Shown here in pieces: positions 26,850 to 35,227 of a DNA stretch of 64,000 nt. The position numbers and the translations under genes are program-made. How positions within the stretch are numbered: the first letter of the stretch is position 1; each line of letters starts with the position of its first letter. Source of the stretch: Rhodothermales bacterium. GTDB lineage: Bacteria; Bacteroidota; Rhodothermia; Rhodothermales; VXPQ01. The notes under the pieces were generated by a model. That model had not been told where the DNA came from and did no database searches. It was given only the letters and a program-made list of their open reading frames with translations. The DNA lies in NCBI GenBank assembly GCA_951812345.1, contig OX638295.1, positions 2,018,965 to 2,082,964 of the forward strand, written 5' to 3'.

Positions 26850-27473
26850 TCACAATGTTTCCCAGGGCGCTTCCGACAACCCCAACCGTTCAATCTCGGA
26901 TTTTCGGGCGCCCGTCCATTCGGCCACAAACACGTTCCCCATATAGCCCAGATCGGCCATGCCCGCTTCCGTCGTCCAGAATCCCGAAGCCGTCAAATCG
27001 CGGAAGAAGTTGAAAAAGTTTACGCCATCCTCAAGCGCCGGGTCGGCGTCCTCGGGCCAGGCGATCGCATCGACCAGATCAACGCGCTGTGCATCGGAGC
27101 ACGCCGCAAACGACGCCCCGAACCGTTCCCGGGCATAGACATCCAGCCAGGCCAATCCCTGGCGCATGGGATCCTGCATATCCGGCATATCCGTCACAAT
27201 AAAGTCCATGAATTCCGGCACCCCCGCATCCGTCGCACTGCCTGAACGGTCATCCGCCGGAATAATCAGGTCCGCAAGAATACGCACCGTCTCGTACTCC
27301 TCGTCCGTAAAGAACTGCGGGGAAAAATCCCCGCGGGAACGGGCCTCCTCGGCCTCCCGGGCAGCACGCTCGGCATCGGAAGCCGTCCACCGGCATCCGG
27401 CTGCCGTCAGTACGCCCGGCGCGGTGGCCGACAGGGCCAGGGCCAGCAATTTAAGGGATTCGCGGCGGTCCAT
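26850..27473 (-). CDS. Gluconate 2-dehydrogenase subunit 3-like protein
   Basis: 207 residues. The N-terminus (MDRRESLKLLALALSATAPG) is a Tat/lipoprotein-like signal with a Cys in AAGC. The body (FFTDEEYETVRILADLIIPAD...) matches the gluconate 2-dehydrogenase subunit 3 family, small helper or export subunits of periplasmic GMC dehydrogenases, also called LacC in glucoside-3-dehydrogenase systems. It starts 50 bp downstream of the GMC oxidoreductase gene, its expected partner. No cytochrome c subunit is adjacent, so the electron acceptor is unclear. Confidence 0.85.
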   Translation of the reverse strand: MDRRESLKLLALALSATAPGVLTAAGCRWTASDAERAAREAEEARSRGDFSPQFFTDEEYETVRILADLIIPADDRSGSATDAGVPEFMDFIVTDMPDMQDPMRQGLAWLDVYARERFGASFAACSDAQRVDLVDAIAWPEDADPALEDGVNFFNFFRDLTASGFWTTEAGMADLGYMGNVFVAEWTGARKSEIERLGLSEAPWETL

Positions 27474-27523
27474 AGTGCAACGTTCTATCGGGTCAATAGC
27501 AATACATTCGGTATGTTTCCGAG

Positions 27524-29242
27524 CTACAAGGCGCCTGCGTTACGGAGTTCGACAATGTGATCCGCCGTACGCCATGCCATCGCCAGAATGGTCCATGTCG
27601 TGTTCTTGTGCGCTTGCGACACGAACGGCGCCCCATCCGTCACAAAAACGTTCCTGGCGTCGTGCGCCTGACACCAGGCATTGAGCGGAGCCTTTGCCGG
27701 GTCGTCTCCCATGCGCACTGTGCCCACTTCATGGATAATCTGCCCCGGTGCAGAAATTCCGTATCCCTCTTCTTTCGACGGCATGGGCGTAAGTATTTCA
27801 CCCCCCATCGCTTCGACAAGATTGCGGCTCGCCTCCTGGGCATGCTTGATCTGGAGATATTCTTCATCGCTCCAGCGCACATCAAAACGCAGTACGGGGA
27901 TACCGTACTTGTCCACGACATCCGGATCGATTTCGCAATAGTTATCGTACCGCGCGACCATCTCGCCGCGGGCGGAAAAGCCCACTACGGACCCGTACAA
28001 ATCCCGGTAATCCTGCTTGAGCTGCATGCCGTAGCCGCCCCCGCCCCGGGGACGATCCTCGAACAGGTTATTGACCGTGTGAATGCCGTCCACAAAGCCA
28101 TAGCCGGGCTGCTGGCGACCTCCCCATATTTCGAGATGGTATCCGCGGGCGAAACCGCGCTTCTGGTCATACCCGAACCAGGGAATATAAATGTGCGCCC
28201 CGCCGACGCCGTCTTCATTGTGCGGCGTGCGCCCGACAAGCTGCGGGAAAATTCCGGCGACGCTGGCGCCCGTGGAATCCATGAGATACCGCCCTACAAC
28301 GCCGCTTGCATTGGCGAGACCCGCCGGATGCTGCGGCGATGTCGAATTCAGAAGCAACCGCGCCGTTTCGCACGCGCTGGCCGCCAGCACCACGGTACGG
28401 GCACGCACCGTGTACTCCTGCATGTCGTTCCGGTTAACGTACGACACGCCGGTGGCCAGTCCCTCCCGGTCCGTGGTCACCTCCCGCGCCATGGCATTGT
28501 CCACAATGGTCAACCGCCCTGTGTTCAGGGCCGGAGGCAACAGCACCGACGGCGAGGAAAAATTGGAACCCGTGGCGCAGCCGCGCCCGCATTGTCCACA
28601 GAAGTGACAAGCCGGCCGGCCATTGTGCGCCTTCGTCAGGATAGAAAGGCGGTTCGCCAGCACAGGGATGCCCATCTTTGCAGCCCCCTGCATCACAAGC
28701 AGTTCGTGCAAACGCGGCGCCGGAGGCAGCAAAAAGTCGCCGTCAGGCTCGTTGTAAAAACCGTCCCGGTTGCCGAAAATCCCGACAAGCTGATCGACTT
28801 TGTCGTACCACGGCGCCACGTCTTCGTACCCTATGGGCCAGTCGTCCCCAAGGCCGTCGAGGCTGTACCCGCGAAAATCGTCCGGGCCGAACCGCAATGA
28901 AATGCGCCCCCAGTGGTTCGTACGACCGCCCAGCATGCGCGCCCGGAACCAATCCCACTCCGTGCCGGGTGCGTGGGTGTACGGCTCGCCCTCGATTTCC
29001 CAGCCGCCGATGCACCCGTCGAATTCCCCGAACGGCCTCTCTTTCGAACTGGCGCCGCGCCTGGGCGAAGTATAGTTCCAGGTGAACATGTCGCCATCCG
29101 TGGCCGCGTCCCACATCGGGCCGGCTTCCAGCATGACCACATTAGCGCCCGCCTCGGCAAGCACGTACGCCGCCATGCCCCCTCCGGCGCCGGAGCCAAC
29201 CACAGCAACGTCGTACACATTGGGACTGATGATGTGTCGCAT
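27524..29242 (-). CDS. GMC-family FAD sugar dehydrogenase (glucoside-3-dehydrogenase/gluconate-dehydrogenase-like)
   Basis: 572 residues. The FAD motif VVGSGAGGGMAAYVLAEAG starts at residue 14, followed by VVMLEAGP. A CHFCGQCGRGC cysteine cluster (about 212-222) and C-terminal HEVGTVRMGDD and HKNTTWTILAMAWRTADH complete the GMC pattern of gluconate 2-dehydrogenase large subunits. There is no signal peptide of its own, as expected if it is exported with the Tat-signalled small subunit encoded next. Likely reaction: oxidation of a sugar or glycoside hydroxyl, possibly C3, in the periplasm. It is separated by 129 bp from the upstream DUF4249-like gene and may have its own promoter. Confidence 0.86.
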   Translation of the reverse strand: MRHIISPNVYDVAVVGSGAGGGMAAYVLAEAGANVVMLEAGPMWDAATDGDMFTWNYTSPRRGASSKERPFGEFDGCIGGWEIEGEPYTHAPGTEWDWFRARMLGGRTNHWGRISLRFGPDDFRGYSLDGLGDDWPIGYEDVAPWYDKVDQLVGIFGNRDGFYNEPDGDFLLPPAPRLHELLVMQGAAKMGIPVLANRLSILTKAHNGRPACHFCGQCGRGCATGSNFSSPSVLLPPALNTGRLTIVDNAMAREVTTDREGLATGVSYVNRNDMQEYTVRARTVVLAASACETARLLLNSTSPQHPAGLANASGVVGRYLMDSTGASVAGIFPQLVGRTPHNEDGVGGAHIYIPWFGYDQKRGFARGYHLEIWGGRQQPGYGFVDGIHTVNNLFEDRPRGGGGYGMQLKQDYRDLYGSVVGFSARGEMVARYDNYCEIDPDVVDKYGIPVLRFDVRWSDEEYLQIKHAQEASRNLVEAMGGEILTPMPSKEEGYGISAPGQIIHEVGTVRMGDDPAKAPLNAWCQAHDARNVFVTDGAPFVSQAHKNTTWTILAMAWRTADHIVELRNAGAL

Positions 29243-29371
29243 AGCAATCAGGTATTGACAGAATATGTGGGAAATATATCCTTAAGAATACTCGGATCAA
29301 AACCGCTTCGTCACTCCTTGCCAGCCCGCCCCTTTCAGTCTCTGAGCTTCGCGGACTTAATCAGAGTATTC

Positions 29372-30475
29372 TTAATCAGCGTATCCTTCACGACGTTTGT
29401 CTCCGGGATGCAATACGTTTCCGGCCTTTCCCTGGGCAAATCCCTCGATCCCCTGAAATATCTCGCTAATGCAGGGCATAGGAGGATTGTGGCACTCCGG
29501 CGTATCCGTGGCAAACAGGCCCGTGCATCTGGGTTGAAAATTATAGCCCGCATCAAGACTCGTTTCCGTTGCAGGGGTCCATTCCCTGCCTATCCCCTCT
29601 CCGGCCCCGAAGAAACCGTAGCCGTTCATCACGTTGGAAAACGTCCCCGGCACCGCAAGCAGGTTCGCGTCGAAAACCCCGCCGGGCGGCGCCCAGGACG
29701 AATCCGCAAGCAGGCCCGAGAATTCCATCTTCCGGAGCCATACGTACGGGGCGCTTTCCTCAGGATCGGAAATCAGGCAGTTGATTTGATAGGCCCTTCG
29801 GACAATGTCGAAATCCCGCTCCATATCTATCGTGAAACGCCACCCTCCCGCGATGCGCTCGACCCGATCGTCGTACGAAACAATCACCGGCAATTGCACG
29901 GCCGGGGCCACCGGCGTACCCTGCGGCCAGGCCTGGGGAGGCGGAACATTGATCGCGTGGTACGTCACGCGCAACCCGATGAGATTCGGCACGTCGCCGT
30001 CGATAAAGACAGGAATGAGTACGCTTTCGGCGCCGGTTTCGAGGGTGAAACTTGCGGCAGGCGGCACAGTCACCTCGGCACTGGCCGTTTCCCCGTCCGA
30101 GCGCACCACTTCGAGCAGATAACGCTCCTCATGCTCCGGGCGGAACGCGGCCATGAAAAAATGTCCGGTGATCAGGCTGTCGAAATGCACACGCTCGTAC
30201 TTCCACTCGATGCGCTGACTCGTCGCGAGATTCGTGGAGAATACGCGCGCATCGATCTGCGCGTCCCGGTCGGGAATCAGTTGATCCGTGACTTCAAAGA
30301 CCCGTACATACTGCGTATCGGCGGCGGCGTCCAGAAAACCCCATATCGTGAAGGCAATGTCGGTGCCGGTAATGGCGTCCACACTCTCCTCGCAACCGGC
30401 AGTCGCCAGCAGCAAGCCCGGCAATAACGCCAGCGCAAAAAGCCGGACAAACACCCTGTTTTTCATGTCTTTCAT
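29372..30475 (-). CDS. DUF4249-like lipoprotein, partner of the adjacent TonB receptor (block B)
   Basis: 367 residues with a lipoprotein signal (LLLATAGC). The early part (ITGTDIAFTIWGFLDAAADTQYVRVF) and mature body are beta-rich and match the pattern of DUF4249-like lipoproteins, which accompany short TonB receptors in this phylum rather as SusD-like proteins accompany SusC. It begins 9 bp after the receptor gene's stop, so the two are co-translated. A paralogue stands in the same position in the other block (47003-47962), sharing GTDxxxxxxG(F/V)L near the N-terminus. Its ligand is unknown. It ends the duplicated block; the GMC gene follows. Confidence 0.72.
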   Translation of the reverse strand: MKDMKNRVFVRLFALALLPGLLLATAGCEESVDAITGTDIAFTIWGFLDAAADTQYVRVFEVTDQLIPDRDAQIDARVFSTNLATSQRIEWKYERVHFDSLITGHFFMAAFRPEHEERYLLEVVRSDGETASAEVTVPPAASFTLETGAESVLIPVFIDGDVPNLIGLRVTYHAINVPPPQAWPQGTPVAPAVQLPVIVSYDDRVERIAGGWRFTIDMERDFDIVRRAYQINCLISDPEESAPYVWLRKMEFSGLLADSSWAPPGGVFDANLLAVPGTFSNVMNGYGFFGAGEGIGREWTPATETSLDAGYNFQPRCTGLFATDTPECHNPPMPCISEIFQGIEGFAQGKAGNVLHPGDKRREGYAD

Positions 30476-30484
30476 GCAAATACC

Positions 30485-32773
30485 CTAAAATTCGACCTTC
30501 AGGCCGACGATGGGCACGATGGGCAATTGATCGGTGCGCTGGGCAGTGAGCAGGTCCAGGGAAAAAAGATTCGCCCGGTCGTAGGCATTCATCACGCCCG
30601 CCTGCACCGTCATTTCCGCTCCGAGGGATATATCGAACGCCCGCTCCACGGTAATGTCCAGCCTGTGATAGGTCGGGAGCACCCCCCGATAGGGAATGCT
30701 TTCGTAGATGACGCGGGGAAATCCGCGCACGTTTTTGACGTCAACAGGACCGTCCATCAGCACGAACCCATCGAATCCCTCGACCGGCGTGTACGGCAAT
30801 CCGGACCCGAATTGCCACCGGGCGCTTATATCGAAGCCGTATACCGTCGTCTTCCCCAGCATATTGATCTGGTGACGCCGGTCGTGGGGCGGGCGAAACC
30901 GTCCGGGGTTCGTCACCGCCGGACTCTCCGGATCGATCTCGTACCGGGTAGAGGACAACCCGTAGTTTACGAACCCGTAGAAACGGGGGCGCCGCACTTC
31001 CATGCGCAGATCGAATCCGTATGCATCGCCATGGGCCTCCTGCAAGCGCGTGGTGAAGCCGGGAAACGCGGTCCACTCCCCAATGAAGATGTTGTCCATG
31101 TTCTTGTAAAACCCCTCGATGGAGCATTCCAGCCAGGGGGTCGGTTCGACCCGGTACCCGAGTAGCGCATGCATGGAGCGCATGGCCTCGCTGGAAGGCG
31201 TTTGCACCCAGGCGGTGAAAATATTGGTCGCGTCGCGACGGTCGCTCAGACCTACGGTCACCTGCCGATAGATGCCCGCCGCTGCACTCCACTGCTGGAT
31301 GCCGCGCTGGAGGCGTAACCGTAACCGGGGTTCGAAATAATCGCCCGTACTGCCCATCGTTTGGACGGTGAGCCCGGGCCGCACGTACATCCCGCCGCCC
31401 ACGTATATCTCCGGTTCGATATACGCGCCTACATTCGTGGGGGCGCCCCGCCCGACCGTAAGATTCTGAAACAAACCGCCCAGCACGGTTTCCGTAAGCG
31501 GCGTCCGCAGGAAAAATCCCCATTTGACCTCCGAGCTCCGGGCGAAATTCGTCATATTGACGGCGAGATTGAACTGCTCGAGGTCGGATATCCGGGTCGG
31601 TTCCTCCCGGGGGCCGAAGGAACTTTCAAGACGTGAAATGGACACAAGCACCTCGCTCAGAATAGGAAGAATCCGAGGCGCCACAAGGTAGCGTATCCCG
31701 AGCGCCTCGTTACTCCAGCTGACCTCGTCGTCCCGCCGGAATACATCGTCGGTGGGAGTAAGCGTGCCCCGGTCAAACGTCTTCAGCCCCGTCACGGACA
31801 TCTGCTTGTTCGGTCCCAGACGCACATGGATTTTTCCGAATATGTCATTGAACACATAGGGAAGGGGTGTGGACATGTACCGGGAAGCCAGCTGGTCCAG
31901 CATCGAAAAACGGCCGGCGCCCAGAAAAGATATATAACCGGGAAGGATGGGGCCCTCCAGATGTCCCGAAGTAGTGAACGGCGACAACGCCGCCGAAGCA
32001 TTGAATCCACGCTTGTTGCCGTTCCGCGAATGCACATCGATGACCGAGGATATTCTCCCCGAAAACTCACTGCCGAATCCGCCTGCATACACATCGGCCC
32101 GGCTGACGATTTCGGAAGAAAAGGCCGAATAAAAGCCCAGCACGTGGAAGGGCTGATAAATCTCGATCCCATCGAGCAATGTCAGATTCTGCGTAGGCTC
32201 CCCGCCCCGGATGAACACTTGTCCGCCGCGGTCTCCCATCAACACTACGCTGGGAATCGTGGAAAGGTAGGAAACCAGATCGCCCGAAATGTCCGGGGAG
32301 GGAATGAGGTCGATATCTTCGGGACGGATGGTTTGCTGTCCGGCAGTCACGCGCGCCGCGCCATCTTCACGCTCCGCTTCCACAGAAATACCTTCCATTT
32401 CCAGCGCATCTTCCCGCAGCACGATATTGACCAGCAAGCGGTCGTCGGCCTCGATATCCAGCGTATCCACATACGTAACGAACCCGATAAAAGAAGCCTG
32501 GAGCGTATAGCGTCCGGGCGAGATACGGCCTATGAGAAAAAAGCCGTCCCCGTTGGAAACCGCTCCGGTCAACCCGCCGGTCATGTTATCGACCGACACA
32601 TTGACGCCCTGAAGGGATTCCCCCCCGGGATCCGCCGTAACGAAACCGCGCACAGAAGCGGATTGCGCCCTCGCTTCAAACAACAAGCCCGGGGCCGTCG
32701 CCATGACCGCATACGCCGCAGCCACCAGTATCCACCGGCGAATATACCCGCTCTGAATGACCCGTAACGTCAT
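30485..32773 (-). CDS. Short TonB-dependent receptor with carboxypeptidase-regulatory-like domain (block B)
   Basis: 762 residues. Signal peptide ending EARAQ, then a regulatory domain (about 38-125, SVRGFVTADPGGESLQGV), a plug (about 145-255) with RVTAGQQTIRPEDIDLIP, FIRGGEPTQNLTLLDGIEIY and GSEFSGRISSVIDVHSR, then the barrel ending VEF. It is clearly paralogous to the receptor at 47959-50343, with the same plug sentence motifs and length. It lacks a typical siderophore or vitamin signature. The TPR gene upstream ends 11 bp before its start and the DUF4249-like gene follows. Likely a nutrient or surface-protein receptor of unknown ligand. Confidence 0.86.
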   Translation of the reverse strand: MTLRVIQSGYIRRWILVAAAYAVMATAPGLLFEARAQSASVRGFVTADPGGESLQGVNVSVDNMTGGLTGAVSNGDGFFLIGRISPGRYTLQASFIGFVTYVDTLDIEADDRLLVNIVLREDALEMEGISVEAEREDGAARVTAGQQTIRPEDIDLIPSPDISGDLVSYLSTIPSVVLMGDRGGQVFIRGGEPTQNLTLLDGIEIYQPFHVLGFYSAFSSEIVSRADVYAGGFGSEFSGRISSVIDVHSRNGNKRGFNASAALSPFTTSGHLEGPILPGYISFLGAGRFSMLDQLASRYMSTPLPYVFNDIFGKIHVRLGPNKQMSVTGLKTFDRGTLTPTDDVFRRDDEVSWSNEALGIRYLVAPRILPILSEVLVSISRLESSFGPREEPTRISDLEQFNLAVNMTNFARSSEVKWGFFLRTPLTETVLGGLFQNLTVGRGAPTNVGAYIEPEIYVGGGMYVRPGLTVQTMGSTGDYFEPRLRLRLQRGIQQWSAAAGIYRQVTVGLSDRRDATNIFTAWVQTPSSEAMRSMHALLGYRVEPTPWLECSIEGFYKNMDNIFIGEWTAFPGFTTRLQEAHGDAYGFDLRMEVRRPRFYGFVNYGLSSTRYEIDPESPAVTNPGRFRPPHDRRHQINMLGKTTVYGFDISARWQFGSGLPYTPVEGFDGFVLMDGPVDVKNVRGFPRVIYESIPYRGVLPTYHRLDITVERAFDISLGAEMTVQAGVMNAYDRANLFSLDLLTAQRTDQLPIVPIVGLKVEF

Positions 32774-32784
32774 AGTCGAAGGGT

Positions 32785-34062
32785 TTACGGTTGGGAAGAC
32801 GATAGATTAGCCAGCGAACTGCGCGCCATGCGATTATCCGGCTCGATACGCAAGACGGCTTCCCAGGCCCGGCGCGCATTCTCCGGATCCCCGGACAACG
32901 CATACAAACTTCCCAGGTTGATCAAGGCATGGGCATTTGTCGTATCCGCCTGCACCATGGTCCGAAACGATTGAATCGCAGAAAGGGTATCGCCCCGCAA
33001 CAAATGCAGCACGGCCACATTGTTACGGAAACCGAGGTTGCCGGGATCCAGATAAAGCGCCACGCTGTAGGCCTGCATGGCTTCGTCGTACCGGCGGGCT
33101 TTCCGCAATGACGTACCCAGTCTGGCATGCGCATAGGGGTCTTCGGCGTATGTTCGGGAGGCCGTCGTCAGGTTCGTAATTTCCGCCTGGTGCGCACGAA
33201 GTTCCTCGGCATACTGTTGTACCCCCTCCGCCTCTTCCGCATAACCAAGGCGCATCAGAACCTGGGCCATGTTGTAATGCGCGCCCTGATGCCAGGGCCA
33301 TTCCTGTGCAACGGCTTCCAGCGGAGCCAGCGCTTCGTCCCACCGTCCGAGTTTGACAAGGTACGAAGCCGCATGATACCGGTATTCGTGGTTATCGGGC
33401 GCATGACGGAGCGCGCGCCGGGCGCTGCGGAGCGCCCCCTCGAAGTCTCCAAGATCGTCCAGTAACAGAGCTGCGCCGAAATGGGCCTGGGCAAAGGTGC
33501 TGTCGAGTGCAAGCGCCTCTTCGAAAGCATAGTGGGCGCTGTCCGTCTCGCCCAGCTCGATGTATGCGCGGGCAATGCCCAGCCAGGGACGCGGATCGGG
33601 GGCGATCTCCAGTTCGCGGCGGTAGTATCCCACAGATTTCCCGTACTCTTGCCGGAGCCACGCCGTATTGCCCAGATTATTCCATACGCCGGGATAGGAC
33701 GGGCGAATCGCAAGCGCCGCCCGGTATGCCGAATCCGCCTTGTCGAGGCGGTATAATCCGGCATGAATGCGGCCGCGCAAAAACGGGATGTCCGCAAGTT
33801 CCGGCGCCAAAGCGGCTGCGCTGTCCGTAAAGGCAAAGGCCTGCGCAAAATCGTTTCGTTCCAGCGCTTCGCTGCTCAACCGGATAAAATGCCCGGCGGC
33901 AGGGGACATCGGTTGGGCGTCATTCGCCGTCCGCCCATCCGGGGCTTCCTCCGAGCGCGGTTCGTTTGCGCAGCCTCCTGCCCACAGCAGACAGCATACC
34001 ACAGGGAGGCACAGCGCCGTCCACCGGCCACACAGCACACTAAAGGATAAGATGCCTCGCAT
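32785..34062 (-). CDS. TPR-repeat lipoprotein (block B, third TPR)
   Basis: 425 residues from ATG 34062; a longer in-frame extension to 34368 overlaps the upstream gene and has no signal, so it is rejected. The start lies 4 bp after the upstream stop. Lipoprotein signal LLWAGGC. From about residue 45 there are tandem tetratricopeptide repeats (e.g. YRAALAIRPSYPGVWNNLGN, YSVALYLDPGNLGFRNNVA, AVLRIEPDNRMARSSLANL). TPR lipoproteins are protein-interaction scaffolds. Partner choice here is likely the CRTAC1-like lipoproteins encoded next to it. It is paralogous to the other three TPR proteins, with the shared phrases 'PELADIPFLRGR' and 'PGVWNNLGN'. Confidence 0.85.
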   Translation of the reverse strand: MRGILSFSVLCGRWTALCLPVVCCLLWAGGCANEPRSEEAPDGRTANDAQPMSPAAGHFIRLSSEALERNDFAQAFAFTDSAAALAPELADIPFLRGRIHAGLYRLDKADSAYRAALAIRPSYPGVWNNLGNTAWLRQEYGKSVGYYRRELEIAPDPRPWLGIARAYIELGETDSAHYAFEEALALDSTFAQAHFGAALLLDDLGDFEGALRSARRALRHAPDNHEYRYHAASYLVKLGRWDEALAPLEAVAQEWPWHQGAHYNMAQVLMRLGYAEEAEGVQQYAEELRAHQAEITNLTTASRTYAEDPYAHARLGTSLRKARRYDEAMQAYSVALYLDPGNLGFRNNVAVLHLLRGDTLSAIQSFRTMVQADTTNAHALINLGSLYALSGDPENARRAWEAVLRIEPDNRMARSSLANLSSSQP

Positions 34063-34066
34063 GACG

Positions 34067-35218
34067 TTATCTGTTCGCGGCGTCGGGTGCGGGTAACTCC
34101 GGAGACGGCATGTCTTGCGTCGCCGCCCCTTCCGCACGTTTCCGGGCGGCAGCGCCCCGGGAGGCGACCCGGGCCACGGCCAGCGCCTGTTGTTGTTCGG
34201 CGTGACGCTCGGCGATAGCAAGCCAACTGGCGAGCGTACGCCACCGGGCCGGATCGTCGGGAAACCGTGCGGCAGCGGCGCGAGCCAAACCAATCTCATT
34301 ATCCAGTTTCTGCAACGCTTCCGTGGCGTCCACATGCCGCTGGCCTTCTTCCGCGTACCCAAGCGCAATCAGCGCACGACCATAGTTGTACCGGAACGCG
34401 GACTCATAGGGTTTTGCGTACGCCGCGCGTTCCAGCAAGGAAAGCGCACCCTCCGCATCGCCGGTTTTGAGTAATAACGCGCCGAGCCGGTAGGAAAAAT
34501 CTGCATTTTCCCGATCGTATCCCCATGCCTTCTGCGCATGGGGAAGCGCCTCTTCTGTCCGCCCCTCCCCATCGTACAATTCAGCCAGCCAGGCATAGAC
34601 CTGCGCATTCGTTGAATCATGCGCAAGCGCCTCCTGGTATGCCCATGCTGCACTATCGGGCAGGTAGAGTAATTCGTACGTACGCCCCGTCTGTGCCCAT
34701 ACTTGCGACAGCACGATAGCATCTGTCCGCCGGTGAAACGTCCGGATATGCTCCGGCGAGGACAGGATGGCTTCGCGCTGAAGCCGATACCGGCGGATTG
34801 CCTCGCTGTACTGCCCCTCTTCAAACGCGACATGCCCTCGCTGAAACCAGCCGTCGCGCAGGTACGGATCAAGCGCCACAGCGCGCACAAAGGCTTCGTC
34901 CGCCGAAGCAAGCTGGTACGTATGCATCCAAAGGCTCCCCAGCAGCATGTGCGCCTCCGGAAGGCCGGGCGCCCGGTCCAGCAGGCTGTCCGCCAGCGCA
35001 AGCGCCTCCGTATACCGTCCTGCCCCCTCTTCCTCGCGCGCCTCCACAAGCAGATTCAGGACTTCTTCGTCAACCGCCTGCAAGCGTTCCGCCGGGGTCG
35101 GCGCCTGCTTCCCGCACCCGACAAGTACCAGAAATGCAAATATGCACCCTGCTACGGATATAATCGGAGAAGAATCGGGCATAACAAGTGGATTGGCGGA
35201 AACATCCGGAATACGCAT
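34067..35218 (-). CDS. TPR-repeat lipoprotein (block B, second TPR)
   Basis: 383 residues. A lipoprotein signal (CIFAFLVLVGC, Cys at about 35) is followed by TPR repeats: LADSLLDRAPGLPEAHMLLGS, AVALDPYLRDGWFQRGHVAF, AWAYQEALAHDSTNAQVYAWL and others. The C-terminal 40 residues are Ala/Arg-rich and low complexity (RVASRGAAARKRAEGAATQ). It starts 9 bp after the CRTAC1-like gene and ends 4 bp before the next TPR gene. A second in-frame ATG at codon 13 would also leave a complete signal. It is more divergent than its two neighbouring TPR paralogues. Confidence 0.85.
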   Translation of the reverse strand: MRIPDVSANPLVMPDSSPIISVAGCIFAFLVLVGCGKQAPTPAERLQAVDEEVLNLLVEAREEEGAGRYTEALALADSLLDRAPGLPEAHMLLGSLWMHTYQLASADEAFVRAVALDPYLRDGWFQRGHVAFEEGQYSEAIRRYRLQREAILSSPEHIRTFHRRTDAIVLSQVWAQTGRTYELLYLPDSAAWAYQEALAHDSTNAQVYAWLAELYDGEGRTEEALPHAQKAWGYDRENADFSYRLGALLLKTGDAEGALSLLERAAYAKPYESAFRYNYGRALIALGYAEEGQRHVDATEALQKLDNEIGLARAAAARFPDDPARWRTLASWLAIAERHAEQQQALAVARVASRGAAARKRAEGAATQDMPSPELPAPDAANR

Positions 35219-35227
35219 GCCGGACCG

